The position numbers were made by a program, and so were the translations under genes. From Tamlana sp. I1 (lineage in GTDB: Bacteria; Bacteroidota; Bacteroidia; Flavobacteriales; Flavobacteriaceae), in NCBI RefSeq assembly GCF_015355625.1, contig NZ_JACLAF010000001.1:248001-312000 (forward strand): DNA of 64,000 nt. Reading direction: 5' to 3'. The notes beneath the pieces are model-generated. The model searched no databases and was not told the origin of the DNA. It was given only the letters and a program-made list of their open reading frames with translations. This document shows positions 44,000 to 51,049 of the stretch, piece after piece; the first letter of the stretch is position 1, and each line of letters begins with the position of its first letter.

Positions 44000-44043
44000 T
44001 TTGATTTTTTAGTATATTTAATTTATTCAAATTGAAAAAAATA

Positions 44044-45069
44044 ATGAAACCCGTAACCTTAAAACAAATTGCAGAACAATTAAAAATCTCTGTTACAACT
44101 GTTTCTAAAGCCCTGAAAGATTATCCTGATGTTAGCCCTAAAACAAAAGCTTTAGTTAAAGAATTGGCAAAAACACTAAACTACAAGCCCAATACTTTTG
44201 CGGTAAACCTTAGAACTAAAGAATCCAAAACGATAGGTTTAATAATTCCAGTAATTGTTCATCATTTTTTTTCCAATGTCATAAGAGGTATTGTTTCTCA
44301 AGCTGAAAAAAAAGGTTATTTAGTTATCATTCTTCAATCTAATGAATCGTATGAACTTGAAAAAAAACAAATAGACTTATTAATGAGCCAACGCGTTGAT
44401 GGTATTTTAATATCACTCGCCAATGGCACTGCAAACTTTAGCCATCTCAATGATGTTATTGCCCAGGATAAACCATTAGTAATGTTCGATAAAATTGCAA
44501 AAATTGTTAAATGCTCCAAAATTATAATCGACGATAGAAAAGCAGCATATATGGCAACCCAGCATTTAATAGATACAGGCTGTAAACGTATTGCCCATTT
44601 TAGAGGTGCGCTTTTGCCTCAAAACTCTATAGATAGATTTCTTGGATACAAAAAAGCATTGATTGATAATAACATGCATTACGATCCATCATTAGTATAC
44701 ATCTGCGAATGTGACGATATGAGTTTTGAAGAAGGTAAAAAAAACGCACAACAACTATTAAAAGACCACAAAGATGTAGATGGTATTTTTATAAATACCG
44801 ACTTGGTTGCCATTGGAGCTTTGACAGAATTTAATGCACAAGGTGTAAAAGTACCTGAAGATATCTCTATCGTTGGATTTAGCAATTGGTTTATGTCTTC
44901 TGTTATTTCGCCAACGTTAACCACCATTGACCAACCAGGATTTGAAATGGGAAAAGCAGCATTTAAACAACTCTATAAAGAAATGAAGGCTGTTAAAAAA
45001 AACAAACCTATTGACTATAAGGAAATTGTATTAGAAACTGCATTAGTAAAGAGGGAATCTACACGATAA
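44044..45069 (+). CDS. LacI-family transcriptional regulator of the sucrose locus
   Basis: The 341-residue protein has an N-terminal LacI helix-turn-helix (VTLKQIAEQLKISVTTVSKAL), hinge helix region (YKPNTFAVNLRTKESKTIGLI) and a periplasmic-binding-like sensor domain. I choose the ATG at 44044. A TTG four codons earlier is possible, but the HTH begins straight after the ATG. It is divergent from the sucrose operon, with a double CG-centred operator between them, so it probably represses both the operon and itself until sucrose or a derivative binds. It corresponds in role to SuxR of Xanthomonas. Confidence 0.9.
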   Translation: MKPVTLKQIAEQLKISVTTVSKALKDYPDVSPKTKALVKELAKTLNYKPNTFAVNLRTKESKTIGLIIPVIVHHFFSNVIRGIVSQAEKKGYLVIILQSNESYELEKKQIDLLMSQRVDGILISLANGTANFSHLNDVIAQDKPLVMFDKIAKIVKCSKIIIDDRKAAYMATQHLIDTGCKRIAHFRGALLPQNSIDRFLGYKKALIDNNMHYDPSLVYICECDDMSFEEGKKNAQQLLKDHKDVDGIFINTDLVAIGALTEFNAQGVKVPEDISIVGFSNWFMSSVISPTLTTIDQPGFEMGKAAFKQLYKEMKAVKKNKPIDYKEIVLETALVKRESTR

Positions 45070-45071
45070 TG

Positions 45072-45194
45072 TTATTTTTGGTGTTTTTTAAAAGCTTCTA
45101 TTTTGTAACCTCTAACCAATTTTAAACGGTCAAAATGTAATTCTTTAGTGTATAATTCATGTGCTTCATCAGCAGTTAAAAATTCTCGTTCAAG
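45072..45194 (-). pseudogene. C-terminal relic of an unidentified protein gene
   Basis: On the minus strand a frame of 40 codons ends in TAA at 45072-45074. It begins LEREFLTADEAHELYTKELH and ends VRGYKIEAFKKHQK. The amino-acid pattern looks like genuine helical protein sequence, yet the frame has a stop just upstream and no start codon. It is best read as the tail of a gene whose front is lost. I do not recognise the family. The stop abuts the end of the LacI gene by 2 bp, which suggests a past rearrangement between LacI and tmRNA. Between it and the tmRNA terminator (45195-45391) I see nothing else. Confidence 0.4.
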
Positions 45195-45391
45195 AAATTA
45201 AAAATATAAATATAAAATACTGATAATAAATGTTTTAGTTTCTATTGTCATCCTTTATTAAGTTTTAGTAGTGGATTGTAATACAAAGAAGGCCGGAAAA
45301 AAAGCATAATTCTCGTCAATGTAAAACTTACTCTTAAATGAGTCACCGAATTGGTCTCGATTGAGTTTTTTATATGATATTACACAAAATG

Positions 45392-45426
45392 AAAAACCCT
45401 GTAAATCATGTGATTACAGGGTTTTT
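45392..45426 (-). terminator. Terminator of tmRNA
   Basis: On the minus strand, 24 bp after the tmRNA 3' end, AAAAACCCTGTAA and TTACAGGGTTTTT form a 13-bp stem with a 9-nt loop and a T run. Confidence 0.88.
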
Positions 45427-45449
45427 GTTGGGTTTTAATACCCGAAAAG

Positions 45450-45841
45450 TGGAGCCGGAGAGAATCGAACTCTCGTCCAAACAAGTAACCAAAGGGCTTT
45501 CTACACGTTTATTCTTTTCTTGTTTTTTCGATTGCAAGCTGGTTAAAGACAACCCACTTACAACTTAGCTTCTTTAGTTTCGTAAAAGCATCAAAGCGCT
45601 GCTTAAACTATATTGACATTTACGATGCCTCAAAATGGAACGCCGTCAATCAAGGCTTTCCGGAGACATAAAGCTTTCCCGCCTTGCGGGACTAGGCCAA
45701 TTCTACTATAATTCGAATTATGCAGCTAAAGCGTAGTTATTCTCGCCGTTTAAAATTTGGTCTAGCCTTTTACGTGTTTCAATGCCATTACACGACGTGC
45801 TTACCGTTCAATTAATCTCGCTGTCAAAACCAGTCGACCCC
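45450..45841 (-). ncRNA. ssrA: Transfer-messenger RNA (tmRNA)
   Basis: The 392-nt RNA rescues stalled ribosomes. Its 5' end GGGGTCGACTGG pairs with the 3' end CCGGCTCCA to give a tRNA-like acceptor stem with two G-U pairs. The T arm GAGAG-TTCGATT-CTCTC is at 45455-45480, and CCA is encoded. The 5' segment GACTGGTTTTGACAGCGAG is the usual tmRNA D-arm-like start. The tag reading frame on the minus strand, 45747 down to 45718, is GGC GAG AAT AAC TAC GCT TTA GCT GCA TAA, giving GENNYALAA, a tag of the Bacteroidota type. A hairpin terminator follows the 3' end. SmpB is not in the window. Confidence 0.97.
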
Positions 45842-45997
45842 ATTATTAATGAAATAGTAAAATTCTAATTTATCTAATCGAATTAATCCCGAATATGTTT
45901 GTGCTGATTTTAGTTCAGTATTTCGGGAACTCATCAATTAAATATTTTTTTCACTTCTATTAATTTCGATTTTTTTTGTCGAAATTGTATCAAGAAG

Positions 45998-46090
45998 TGG
46001 GCGTTACCCTAAAAAGGGTCAGGCTTTCGGCAGTCGCTTTTTTTGAGAAAAACAAAAAAGAGCTCCAACAATGCCTCAATCCTTAACGCG
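45998..46090 (+). repeat. Extragenic repeat element, copy A (GGGCGTTACCC...AACGCGG)
   Basis: The element reads GGGCGTTACCC, a short hairpin (CCCT-AAAA-AGGG), GGTCAGGCTTTCGGCAG and then a later ATGCCTCAATCCTTAACGCG. Its first 40 bp match 51001-51042 in the reverse orientation. It lies between tmRNA and the dehydrogenase gene. A small hairpin AATTTCGA/TCGAAATT precedes it. It looks like an extragenic repeat family member and codes for nothing. Confidence 0.65.
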
Positions 46091-46201
46091 GCCTGCAAAG
46101 TTACCAAAAAACTTTGTATACCACTTCAAAACCTTTAAATTTAGTTCAAAACTTATGCCAATTCATTTTTAAAGCAAAACAAATCAACGTTTTCAAGAAT
46201 A

Positions 46202-46238
46202 AACAACCAAAAACCAATAGCCAAAAACCAACAACCAA
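46202..46238. repeat. CCAAAAACCAA low-complexity repeat in a leader sequence
   Basis: The 37 bp directly before the dehydrogenase start codon are degenerate repeats of CCAAAAACCAA. This is the reverse-complement counterpart of 295-340. The ATG follows at once, so the mRNA leader of the next gene may be almost free of G and lacks a Shine-Dalgarno sequence. Confidence 0.6.
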
Positions 46239-47447
46239 ATGAAATTCGCCCTCATAAAAGAACGTAAAATTCCAGCAGACCCCCGAGTGGTATTTTCACC
46301 TTCAAAATTAGTGGAGGCAAAAAAAAGGTTTCCCAAAGCGATTTTTAGAGTAGAATCATCAGCAGTTCGTGTATTTCCAGACGAGGCTTATAGTGCATTA
46401 GGGTTCGAGGTAACTACTAATGTTTCCGATTGTGATGTGTTTATAGGCATTAAAGAAGTTCCCATCCAAGCCTTAATTCCAAATAAAAAATACATTTTCT
46501 TTTCACATACCATAAAAAAGCAACCCCATAATCGTGCTTTATTACAAGCCATAATCGAAAAAAACATCACCCTTTACGATCATGAAACCATGGTAAACCA
46601 AAACGGAAAACGCTTAATAGGTTTTGGTAAATATGCAGGCATTGTTGGGGTTTATAATGGATTTAGAACTTGGGGGTTAAAATATAATACCTGGCAACTG
46701 CCCAAAGCAAGTACATTATTAAATCAAGAAGCTTTATTAAACGCGTTAAAAAGCATTAAACTTCCAAACCTAAAAATTCTATTAACAGGAAACGGTAAAG
46801 TTGCCCATGCAGCAAAAAACATGTTGGATGCCATGGAGATTAGGGAGGTTTTGGTTAACGAGTATGTAAACGGTAGCTTCAACGAAAGTGTGTATTGTAA
46901 AATTCATGTATCAGATTATAATAAGCACAAAGGCCAAAAGCCATTCAGCAGTCAAGATTTTTATAAAAATCCAGAAAATTACGAGTCCAATTTTATGCGA
47001 TTCGCTAAAGTAACCGATTTTTTTATTACAGGTCATTTTTATGCAGAAGGCGCTCCGTATTTGTATACGAAAGCCGATGTGAAGTCTGAAGATTTCAATA
47101 TTAAAGTGGTTGCCGATATTAGCTGCGATGTTGCAGGGCCAATTGCAACAACCATTAGAGCTTCAGATATTATAAATCCTATTTATGGTTACGATAAACA
47201 AACCGGAGCCGAAACCAATTTTAAAGCTAAAAACGCCATAGCGGTCATGGCGGTAAATAATTTGCCTTGCGAAATTCCACAAGATGCCAGCGAAGGTTTT
47301 GGCGATATGTTTTTAGAACACATCATGCCTGCTTTTTTTAATCAGGATGCTAATGGTATTTTAGAACGTGCAAAAATTACCGAAAACGGAAAATTAACTA
47401 AGCGTTTTGCCTATTTACAAGCTTATGTAGATGGAAAAATACATTAG
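46239..47447 (+). CDS. Saccharopine-dehydrogenase-like NAD(P)-dependent oxidoreductase
   Basis: The 402-residue protein is in the alanine dehydrogenase/transhydrogenase fold family and resembles lysine-forming saccharopine dehydrogenases. The N-terminal domain starts FALIKERKIPADPRVVFSP and includes DVFIGIKEVP and IFFSHTIKKQPHN. The central segment LKILLTGNGKVAHAAKNML has the Rossmann glycine pattern near residue 180-200. SCDVAGPIATTIRAS, then INPIYGYD and AVNNLPCEIPQDASEGFGD, are typical of this subgroup. It may catalyse an amino-acid-linked NAD redox step, but no lysine pathway genes are nearby. The start ATG is secure because the conserved fold begins immediately. Confidence 0.85.
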   Translation: MKFALIKERKIPADPRVVFSPSKLVEAKKRFPKAIFRVESSAVRVFPDEAYSALGFEVTTNVSDCDVFIGIKEVPIQALIPNKKYIFFSHTIKKQPHNRALLQAIIEKNITLYDHETMVNQNGKRLIGFGKYAGIVGVYNGFRTWGLKYNTWQLPKASTLLNQEALLNALKSIKLPNLKILLTGNGKVAHAAKNMLDAMEIREVLVNEYVNGSFNESVYCKIHVSDYNKHKGQKPFSSQDFYKNPENYESNFMRFAKVTDFFITGHFYAEGAPYLYTKADVKSEDFNIKVVADISCDVAGPIATTIRASDIINPIYGYDKQTGAETNFKAKNAIAVMAVNNLPCEIPQDASEGFGDMFLEHIMPAFFNQDANGILERAKITENGKLTKRFAYLQAYVDGKIH

Positions 47448-47661
47448 TTTTTTTGTTTTGTAATTAGTGAGTTTTATATTGTTTAGTAAGATTTTTGTTA
47501 TTTTTTGTCATATATTTGTTACAGTATTTAAGGATACTGAATTGTTATATATCAAGTTTTGAGGATTAATTTTGCTTGAGGGATGTGATTTTTTAACCTT
47601 TTGGAGGTATATCGAATAGTGAATTACAATACATTATATTAACCTTTTTAAAAATTAATTT

Positions 47662-48552
47662 ATGAAAAAAATTACTCTAAGTTTTCAACTCTGTATACTG
47701 TTTTTTGCTCAGTTGATTAGTGCGCAGGTTTCAAATTATCCTTACATTCAAAATTTTGATAGTTTTGTAGATTGTATAGATACCTGTGGGGAGCCTTGTG
47801 CTCTAAAAGAATCTTGGACCAATGTTTATACCGATCAAGATGAATGGATAACAAATAAAGCAGCCACCCCAACAGCAGATACAGGACCAACTGTTGACCA
47901 TACTTTAGGAACCCAATTGGGTACATATCTTTATGTGGAAACTTCAGATCCGTGCCATCTAGTTAGTACAACTTCACACCTTTTGTCACCTGTTTTTGAT
48001 CTCACATCACCATCTTTAACTCTTTCCGAGATGTCGTTCTGGTATCATATGATGGGAGTTGATATGGGAGATTTAACCGTAGATATTTCAACAGATGGCG
48101 GAGCGAACTGGGTTAACTTGGTTCCTCCATTTACAGATAATGTAGATATTTGGCAAGAAAAGGTTGTTGATATTTCGGCATATACTAATGAAGCTTCGGT
48201 GCAATTTAGATTTGATTATACTACTTCGGTTACTGGTTATCATGCAGATGTAGCTATTGACGACTTCTCTATTGGAGATATTACACTAGGGCTTGATTCG
48301 TTAAACTCAGATTTGAATTCGGTTACATTATACCCTAATCCAGCAAAGAAAGAGATATATTTAAGTAACCCTAAGTCTCTTAATCTATATAGTATTGAGA
48401 TTTATGATTTTAATGGGCGTTTAGTAACGGTACAGGATTTAAAAGGCATGGGCGTTCAAAAACGTGTAGATATTTCAAAATTAGCGACTTCTGTTTATTT
48501 AGTGGTTATTGAAGGCGAAGAAGGTCGAATTACTCATAAGTTGATTAAGTAG
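47662..48552 (+). CDS. Secreted T9SS cargo protein with MAM-like domain
   Basis: The 296-residue protein has a signal peptide (QLCILFFAQLISAQ, cleavage near 21). About residues 22-205 look like a MAM/jelly-roll domain: ESWTNVYTDQDEWIT, TLSEMSFWYHMMGVDMGDL and VSTDGG-type turns, then VAIDDFSIGDI. The C-terminal T9SS type A sorting domain is at about 222-296 with LYPNPAKKEIYL and a final ITHKLIK. It has four cysteines near residues 33-46 and one near 94, possibly paired in disulfides. Its function outside the cell is unknown, and binding of glycan or protein is likely from the MAM-like fold. It is a single gene with a terminator hairpin just downstream. Confidence 0.85.
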   Translation: MKKITLSFQLCILFFAQLISAQVSNYPYIQNFDSFVDCIDTCGEPCALKESWTNVYTDQDEWITNKAATPTADTGPTVDHTLGTQLGTYLYVETSDPCHLVSTTSHLLSPVFDLTSPSLTLSEMSFWYHMMGVDMGDLTVDISTDGGANWVNLVPPFTDNVDIWQEKVVDISAYTNEASVQFRFDYTTSVTGYHADVAIDDFSIGDITLGLDSLNSDLNSVTLYPNPAKKEIYLSNPKSLNLYSIEIYDFNGRLVTVQDLKGMGVQKRVDISKLATSVYLVVIEGEEGRITHKLIK

Positions 48553-48572
48553 TCTTTATATTAAGAATATTA

Positions 48573-48606
48573 AAAACCCTTTCTGTGATGTCATAGAAAG
48601 GGTTTT
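48573..48606 (+). terminator. Terminator after the MAM-like secreted protein gene
   Basis: AAAACCCTTTCT and AGAAAGGGTTTT form a perfect 12-bp stem with a 10-nt loop 20 bp after the stop, followed by T-rich DNA. Confidence 0.85.
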
Positions 48607-48725
48607 GTTTTTAATAGAAATTCCAAAATACTAGAAATTTAGAGAAAAAATTATTCCAAATAATGCTATATAAGCTAAAAATAATAGCTTTGCTTTTTTA
48701 GACTACCAAATTGGAACTTAAATCT

Positions 48726-49508
48726 ATGACAAAAACGGCATTGATAACAGGAGCGGCATCAGGATTAGGCTACGAATTAGCGCTACTATTAGCCAAAGAT
48801 CAATACAAATTAATTTTAGTAGATGTTAATGCCGAGAGTTTAGCAAAAGCTCAAGCAGAAATTACTCAAACCTATAACGTTCAAGTTATTGCTTTAGCTA
48901 AAGATTTAAGCCTGCCTAATATCTCCCAAGAAATTATGGACGATATTGACAACGCTCCAATCGATGTTTTAATAAACAATGCTGGTTTTGGGTTGTTTGG
49001 TTCGTTTGCTAACACCAATTGGGAACGCGAACTCGCCATGCTACACGTACATATTATTACCACAACACATTTAACCAAGTTGGTTTTAAAAGGCATGGTT
49101 AAACGCGGTTCTGGTAAAATTTTAAATATGTCGTCTTTGGCAGCTTTTCAACCAGGACCTTTAATGTCTATTTATTATGCTTCAAAAGGCTATATGCTCT
49201 CGTTTTCAGAGGCAATAGCAAACGAACTTAAAGGCACAGGAATTACCGTAACGGCATTATGCCCTGGACCAACAAAAACATCTTTTCAAGAAACGGTTTC
49301 TAAAAATACCACCGCCAACAAAATCAAATTTAATACGGCCTGCGCTAAAGAAGTTGCACTTTACGGTTATAAAGCCATGTTAAATGGAAAAACCTATGCA
49401 ATTCCTGGAGGTTTTAATAAGTTTTTAGCAACAATTCCGCGTTTTATTACACGTAATGCAGCCACTAACATTGTTAGAAAAATACAGGCCAAAAATAGAA
49501 ACGATTAA
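48726..49508 (+). CDS. Short-chain dehydrogenase/reductase (SDR)
   Basis: The 260-residue enzyme has the classical SDR plan. ALITGAASGLGYELA near the N-terminus is the TGxxxGxG cofactor loop, DVLINNAGFGLFGSF is the NNAG strand, and a catalytic Ser lies in ILNMSSLAAFQPG. YYASKGYM holds the Tyr and Lys of the YxxxK motif. I choose the ATG at 48726 because the Rossmann fold starts two residues later. A TTG five codons upstream is less likely. C-terminal features (ALCPGPTKTSF) resemble the DltE-like SDR group. It probably reduces a ketone or oxidises an alcohol with NAD(P), and the substrate is unknown. Confidence 0.93.
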   Translation: MTKTALITGAASGLGYELALLLAKDQYKLILVDVNAESLAKAQAEITQTYNVQVIALAKDLSLPNISQEIMDDIDNAPIDVLINNAGFGLFGSFANTNWERELAMLHVHIITTTHLTKLVLKGMVKRGSGKILNMSSLAAFQPGPLMSIYYASKGYMLSFSEAIANELKGTGITVTALCPGPTKTSFQETVSKNTTANKIKFNTACAKEVALYGYKAMLNGKTYAIPGGFNKFLATIPRFITRNAATNIVRKIQAKNRND

Positions 49509-49586
49509 AATATTTAATCGAAATTCCCAAATCTGCCTAAAAAAGCGTTTTTAGGTTTTTTACAAACCAACCAAACCCCAAAAATC

Positions 49587-50054
49587 ATGAAATTTCCACT
49601 TTTAGCATGCTTCGTTTTAGTATTATTGTTTAACTGTTCAAGTTCCGACGATTCCAGTTCAGGAAGCTCCATTTCTAATCAAAATTTAACAGGAACTGTA
49701 GAAGGTGAATCTTTTACTTTTGTTGCCGGTAAAGCTTTTGAAACCTCATTCAATAATGAAGATTTATATTCGGTTAACCTTACTAATGAAGTTGTTGGTT
49801 GTGAAGACTATGTTTTAGACTACGGACTTAAAATTAGTGCCACCGTACCAAAATCAGTTGGTGTTTATAACGATATTAATATTGTAACACAAAACGGAAA
49901 TAATACCCCTGTAAATAATTTAAACCGTACCGTTGAAATTACTGCTGTAAGTGATACAGAAATCTCTGGAAAAATGAAACTTAACAAAGAGGAAAGTCCT
50001 GTTTCAGAAGAAAGTATTTTTGAAGGAGCGTTTACCGTTGCTATTTGCGATTAA
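49587..50054 (+). CDS. Small lipoprotein of unknown function
   Basis: The 155-residue protein begins with a lipoprotein signal, and LLFNCSSSDDSSSG gives the lipobox Cys and a serine/aspartate-rich spacer. The rest is mainly beta strand: LTGTVEGESFTFVAGKAFE, VGCEDYVLDYGLKISATVPK and DTEISGKMKLNKEE. No known family is recognised. The gene stop overlaps the start of a sequence shared with the outer-membrane protein gene at 53649. It is probably anchored in the outer or inner membrane. Confidence 0.8.
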   Translation: MKFPLLACFVLVLLFNCSSSDDSSSGSSISNQNLTGTVEGESFTFVAGKAFETSFNNEDLYSVNLTNEVVGCEDYVLDYGLKISATVPKSVGVYNDINIVTQNGNNTPVNNLNRTVEITAVSDTEISGKMKLNKEESPVSEESIFEGAFTVAICD

Positions 50055-50160
50055 CTAAATTCTAAACTACCCCCAAAAGTAATCGCGCCCTACAATAAAG
50101 ACTTGCTTTGATCTGCTTTTGGCTGTGTTAATTGCTTTTCTAATATCAGGCTATTAAAAA
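50051..50160 (-). pseudogene. Decayed C-terminal copy of the outer-membrane protein gene at 53649-54500
   Basis: Read on the minus strand, this stretch encodes DIRKAINTAKSRSKQ then VFIVGRDYFWG, a stop codon, and FRI. The intact gene 3.6 kb away ends DIRTTSNTAESASQH then FFYIQRVIAFGGIFRI. The DNA TTAACTAAATTCTAAA and CCCCCAAAAG are shared almost unchanged at 50051 and 53646. A deletion upstream and an in-frame stop make it non-functional. It lies between the lipoprotein stop and the DUF2809 gene stop. Confidence 0.75.
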
Positions 50161-50168
50161 TCTTCTTT

Positions 50169-50552
50169 TTAGCTGGGTATAGATTTTTTAAACTCACAAT
50201 CAATACATAAAACAGTTAGTATGCCTAGCGTATAAGCAACTAAATCTGAAACATTAAATGTACTGCCTAATATAATTTTTATAAGGTTATTGTGTTGTAA
50301 ATTAAGTGCTTGTAAGATATTGATAAGTTGTAGGAATTCTATAAAAAATGCAAATACCAATACAGAAATGGCTATTTTAAAGTCATATCCCTTTATAAAA
50401 CTTTTAAAAAAGTAATACAGTAAAATAACAACTAAATAGTCGCCAAACGTGTGGCGTATAAATCCTGTTTTTATAAAGGTTGCGATTCCTACTTCTATTA
50501 AAAATAGGAGTATGGTGATTATGATATATGTTTTATTAAGGCTAAATGACAT
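50169..50552 (-). CDS. DUF2809-family membrane protein
   Basis: The 127-residue protein has about four transmembrane helices. The pattern of IIITILLFLIEVGIATF, FIRHTFGDYLVVILLYYFFKS, LVFAFFIEFLQ and SDLVAYTLGILTVLCID suits DUF2809. The GD in the first loop and the E-FLQ segment in the third helix are the family's conserved positions. Function is unknown, and some members look like VanZ relatives. It follows a small membrane protein gene with a 17-bp gap, so the two are probably co-transcribed. Confidence 0.78.
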   Translation of the reverse strand: MSFSLNKTYIIITILLFLIEVGIATFIKTGFIRHTFGDYLVVILLYYFFKSFIKGYDFKIAISVLVFAFFIEFLQLINILQALNLQHNNLIKIILGSTFNVSDLVAYTLGILTVLCIDCEFKKSIPS

Positions 50553-50569
50553 GAGAATAAGTTGTTTAT

Positions 50570-50863
50570 TTAATATTTAACGGTTATAACAATATAAAAG
50601 TAATAGCACGCGATTGGAATATTTAGAAGCATAATCCCACATGTTTTTAATAATTCTACGCGGTGTTTATTATTAGCTATAAGTGCTATCAGGCTTATAA
50701 TAAATACCATTAAGTTAAATGGTATGGCTATTAAAACATATTGAAATCCGATGTCTTCTATGAGGTTCGAATGGTCAAAATATAGGAACAAGGAAAGTAT
50801 TGTTGTTCCTATGATAAAACTTAAAATAGCTGTAGTTTTTCCTAAGTATATGAGGTTTTTCAT
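50570..50863 (-). CDS. Small three- or four-helix membrane protein
   Basis: The 97-residue protein is largely hydrophobic. Helices appear at about 8-28 (TTAILSFIIGTTILSLFLYF), 40-64 and 72-94. It has no recognised family or motif. It sits 17 bp upstream of the DUF2809 gene on the same strand, and the two may form a small operon. The region 50864-51000 upstream holds no gene. Confidence 0.65.
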   Translation of the reverse strand: MKNLIYLGKTTAILSFIIGTTILSLFLYFDHSNLIEDIGFQYVLIAIPFNLMVFIISLIALIANNKHRVELLKTCGIMLLNIPIACYYFYIVITVKY

Positions 50864-51000
50864 TGGGAGTTACTGTTTGCGTTAATGATTGTAGCGGCAT
50901 CCTTTTTTGTGCTTAGTTTAAAATTTTAAATTATTTCGAACTTAGATCTGGGTCACTTATTTGATGTGATACTGAAACAAGTTCAGCACAAGAAAGATAT

Positions 51001-51042
51001 AGCGGAAAGCATGACCCCCGATTTTTCTCGGGGGTAACGCCC
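51001..51042 (-). repeat. Extragenic repeat element, copy B, with hairpin near the creD stop
   Basis: On the minus strand it reads GGGCGTTACCCCCGAG, a small loop, CCCCC-type complement, GTCATGCTTTCCGCT. It shares GGGCGTTACCC and the GGTCA-GCTTTC core with 45998-46035. CCCCCGA/TCGGGGG forms a strong hairpin that could end creD transcription, since it lies 8 bp beyond the creD stop. Confidence 0.65.
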
Positions 51043-51049
51043 AAATTGA

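Noticed and set aside
45374-45568. Open frame on the plus strand crossing the tmRNA 3' end
   Set aside because: It runs through the terminator hairpin and the tRNA-like end of ssrA on the opposite strand. Its composition has no protein-like pattern, so it is a chance frame.
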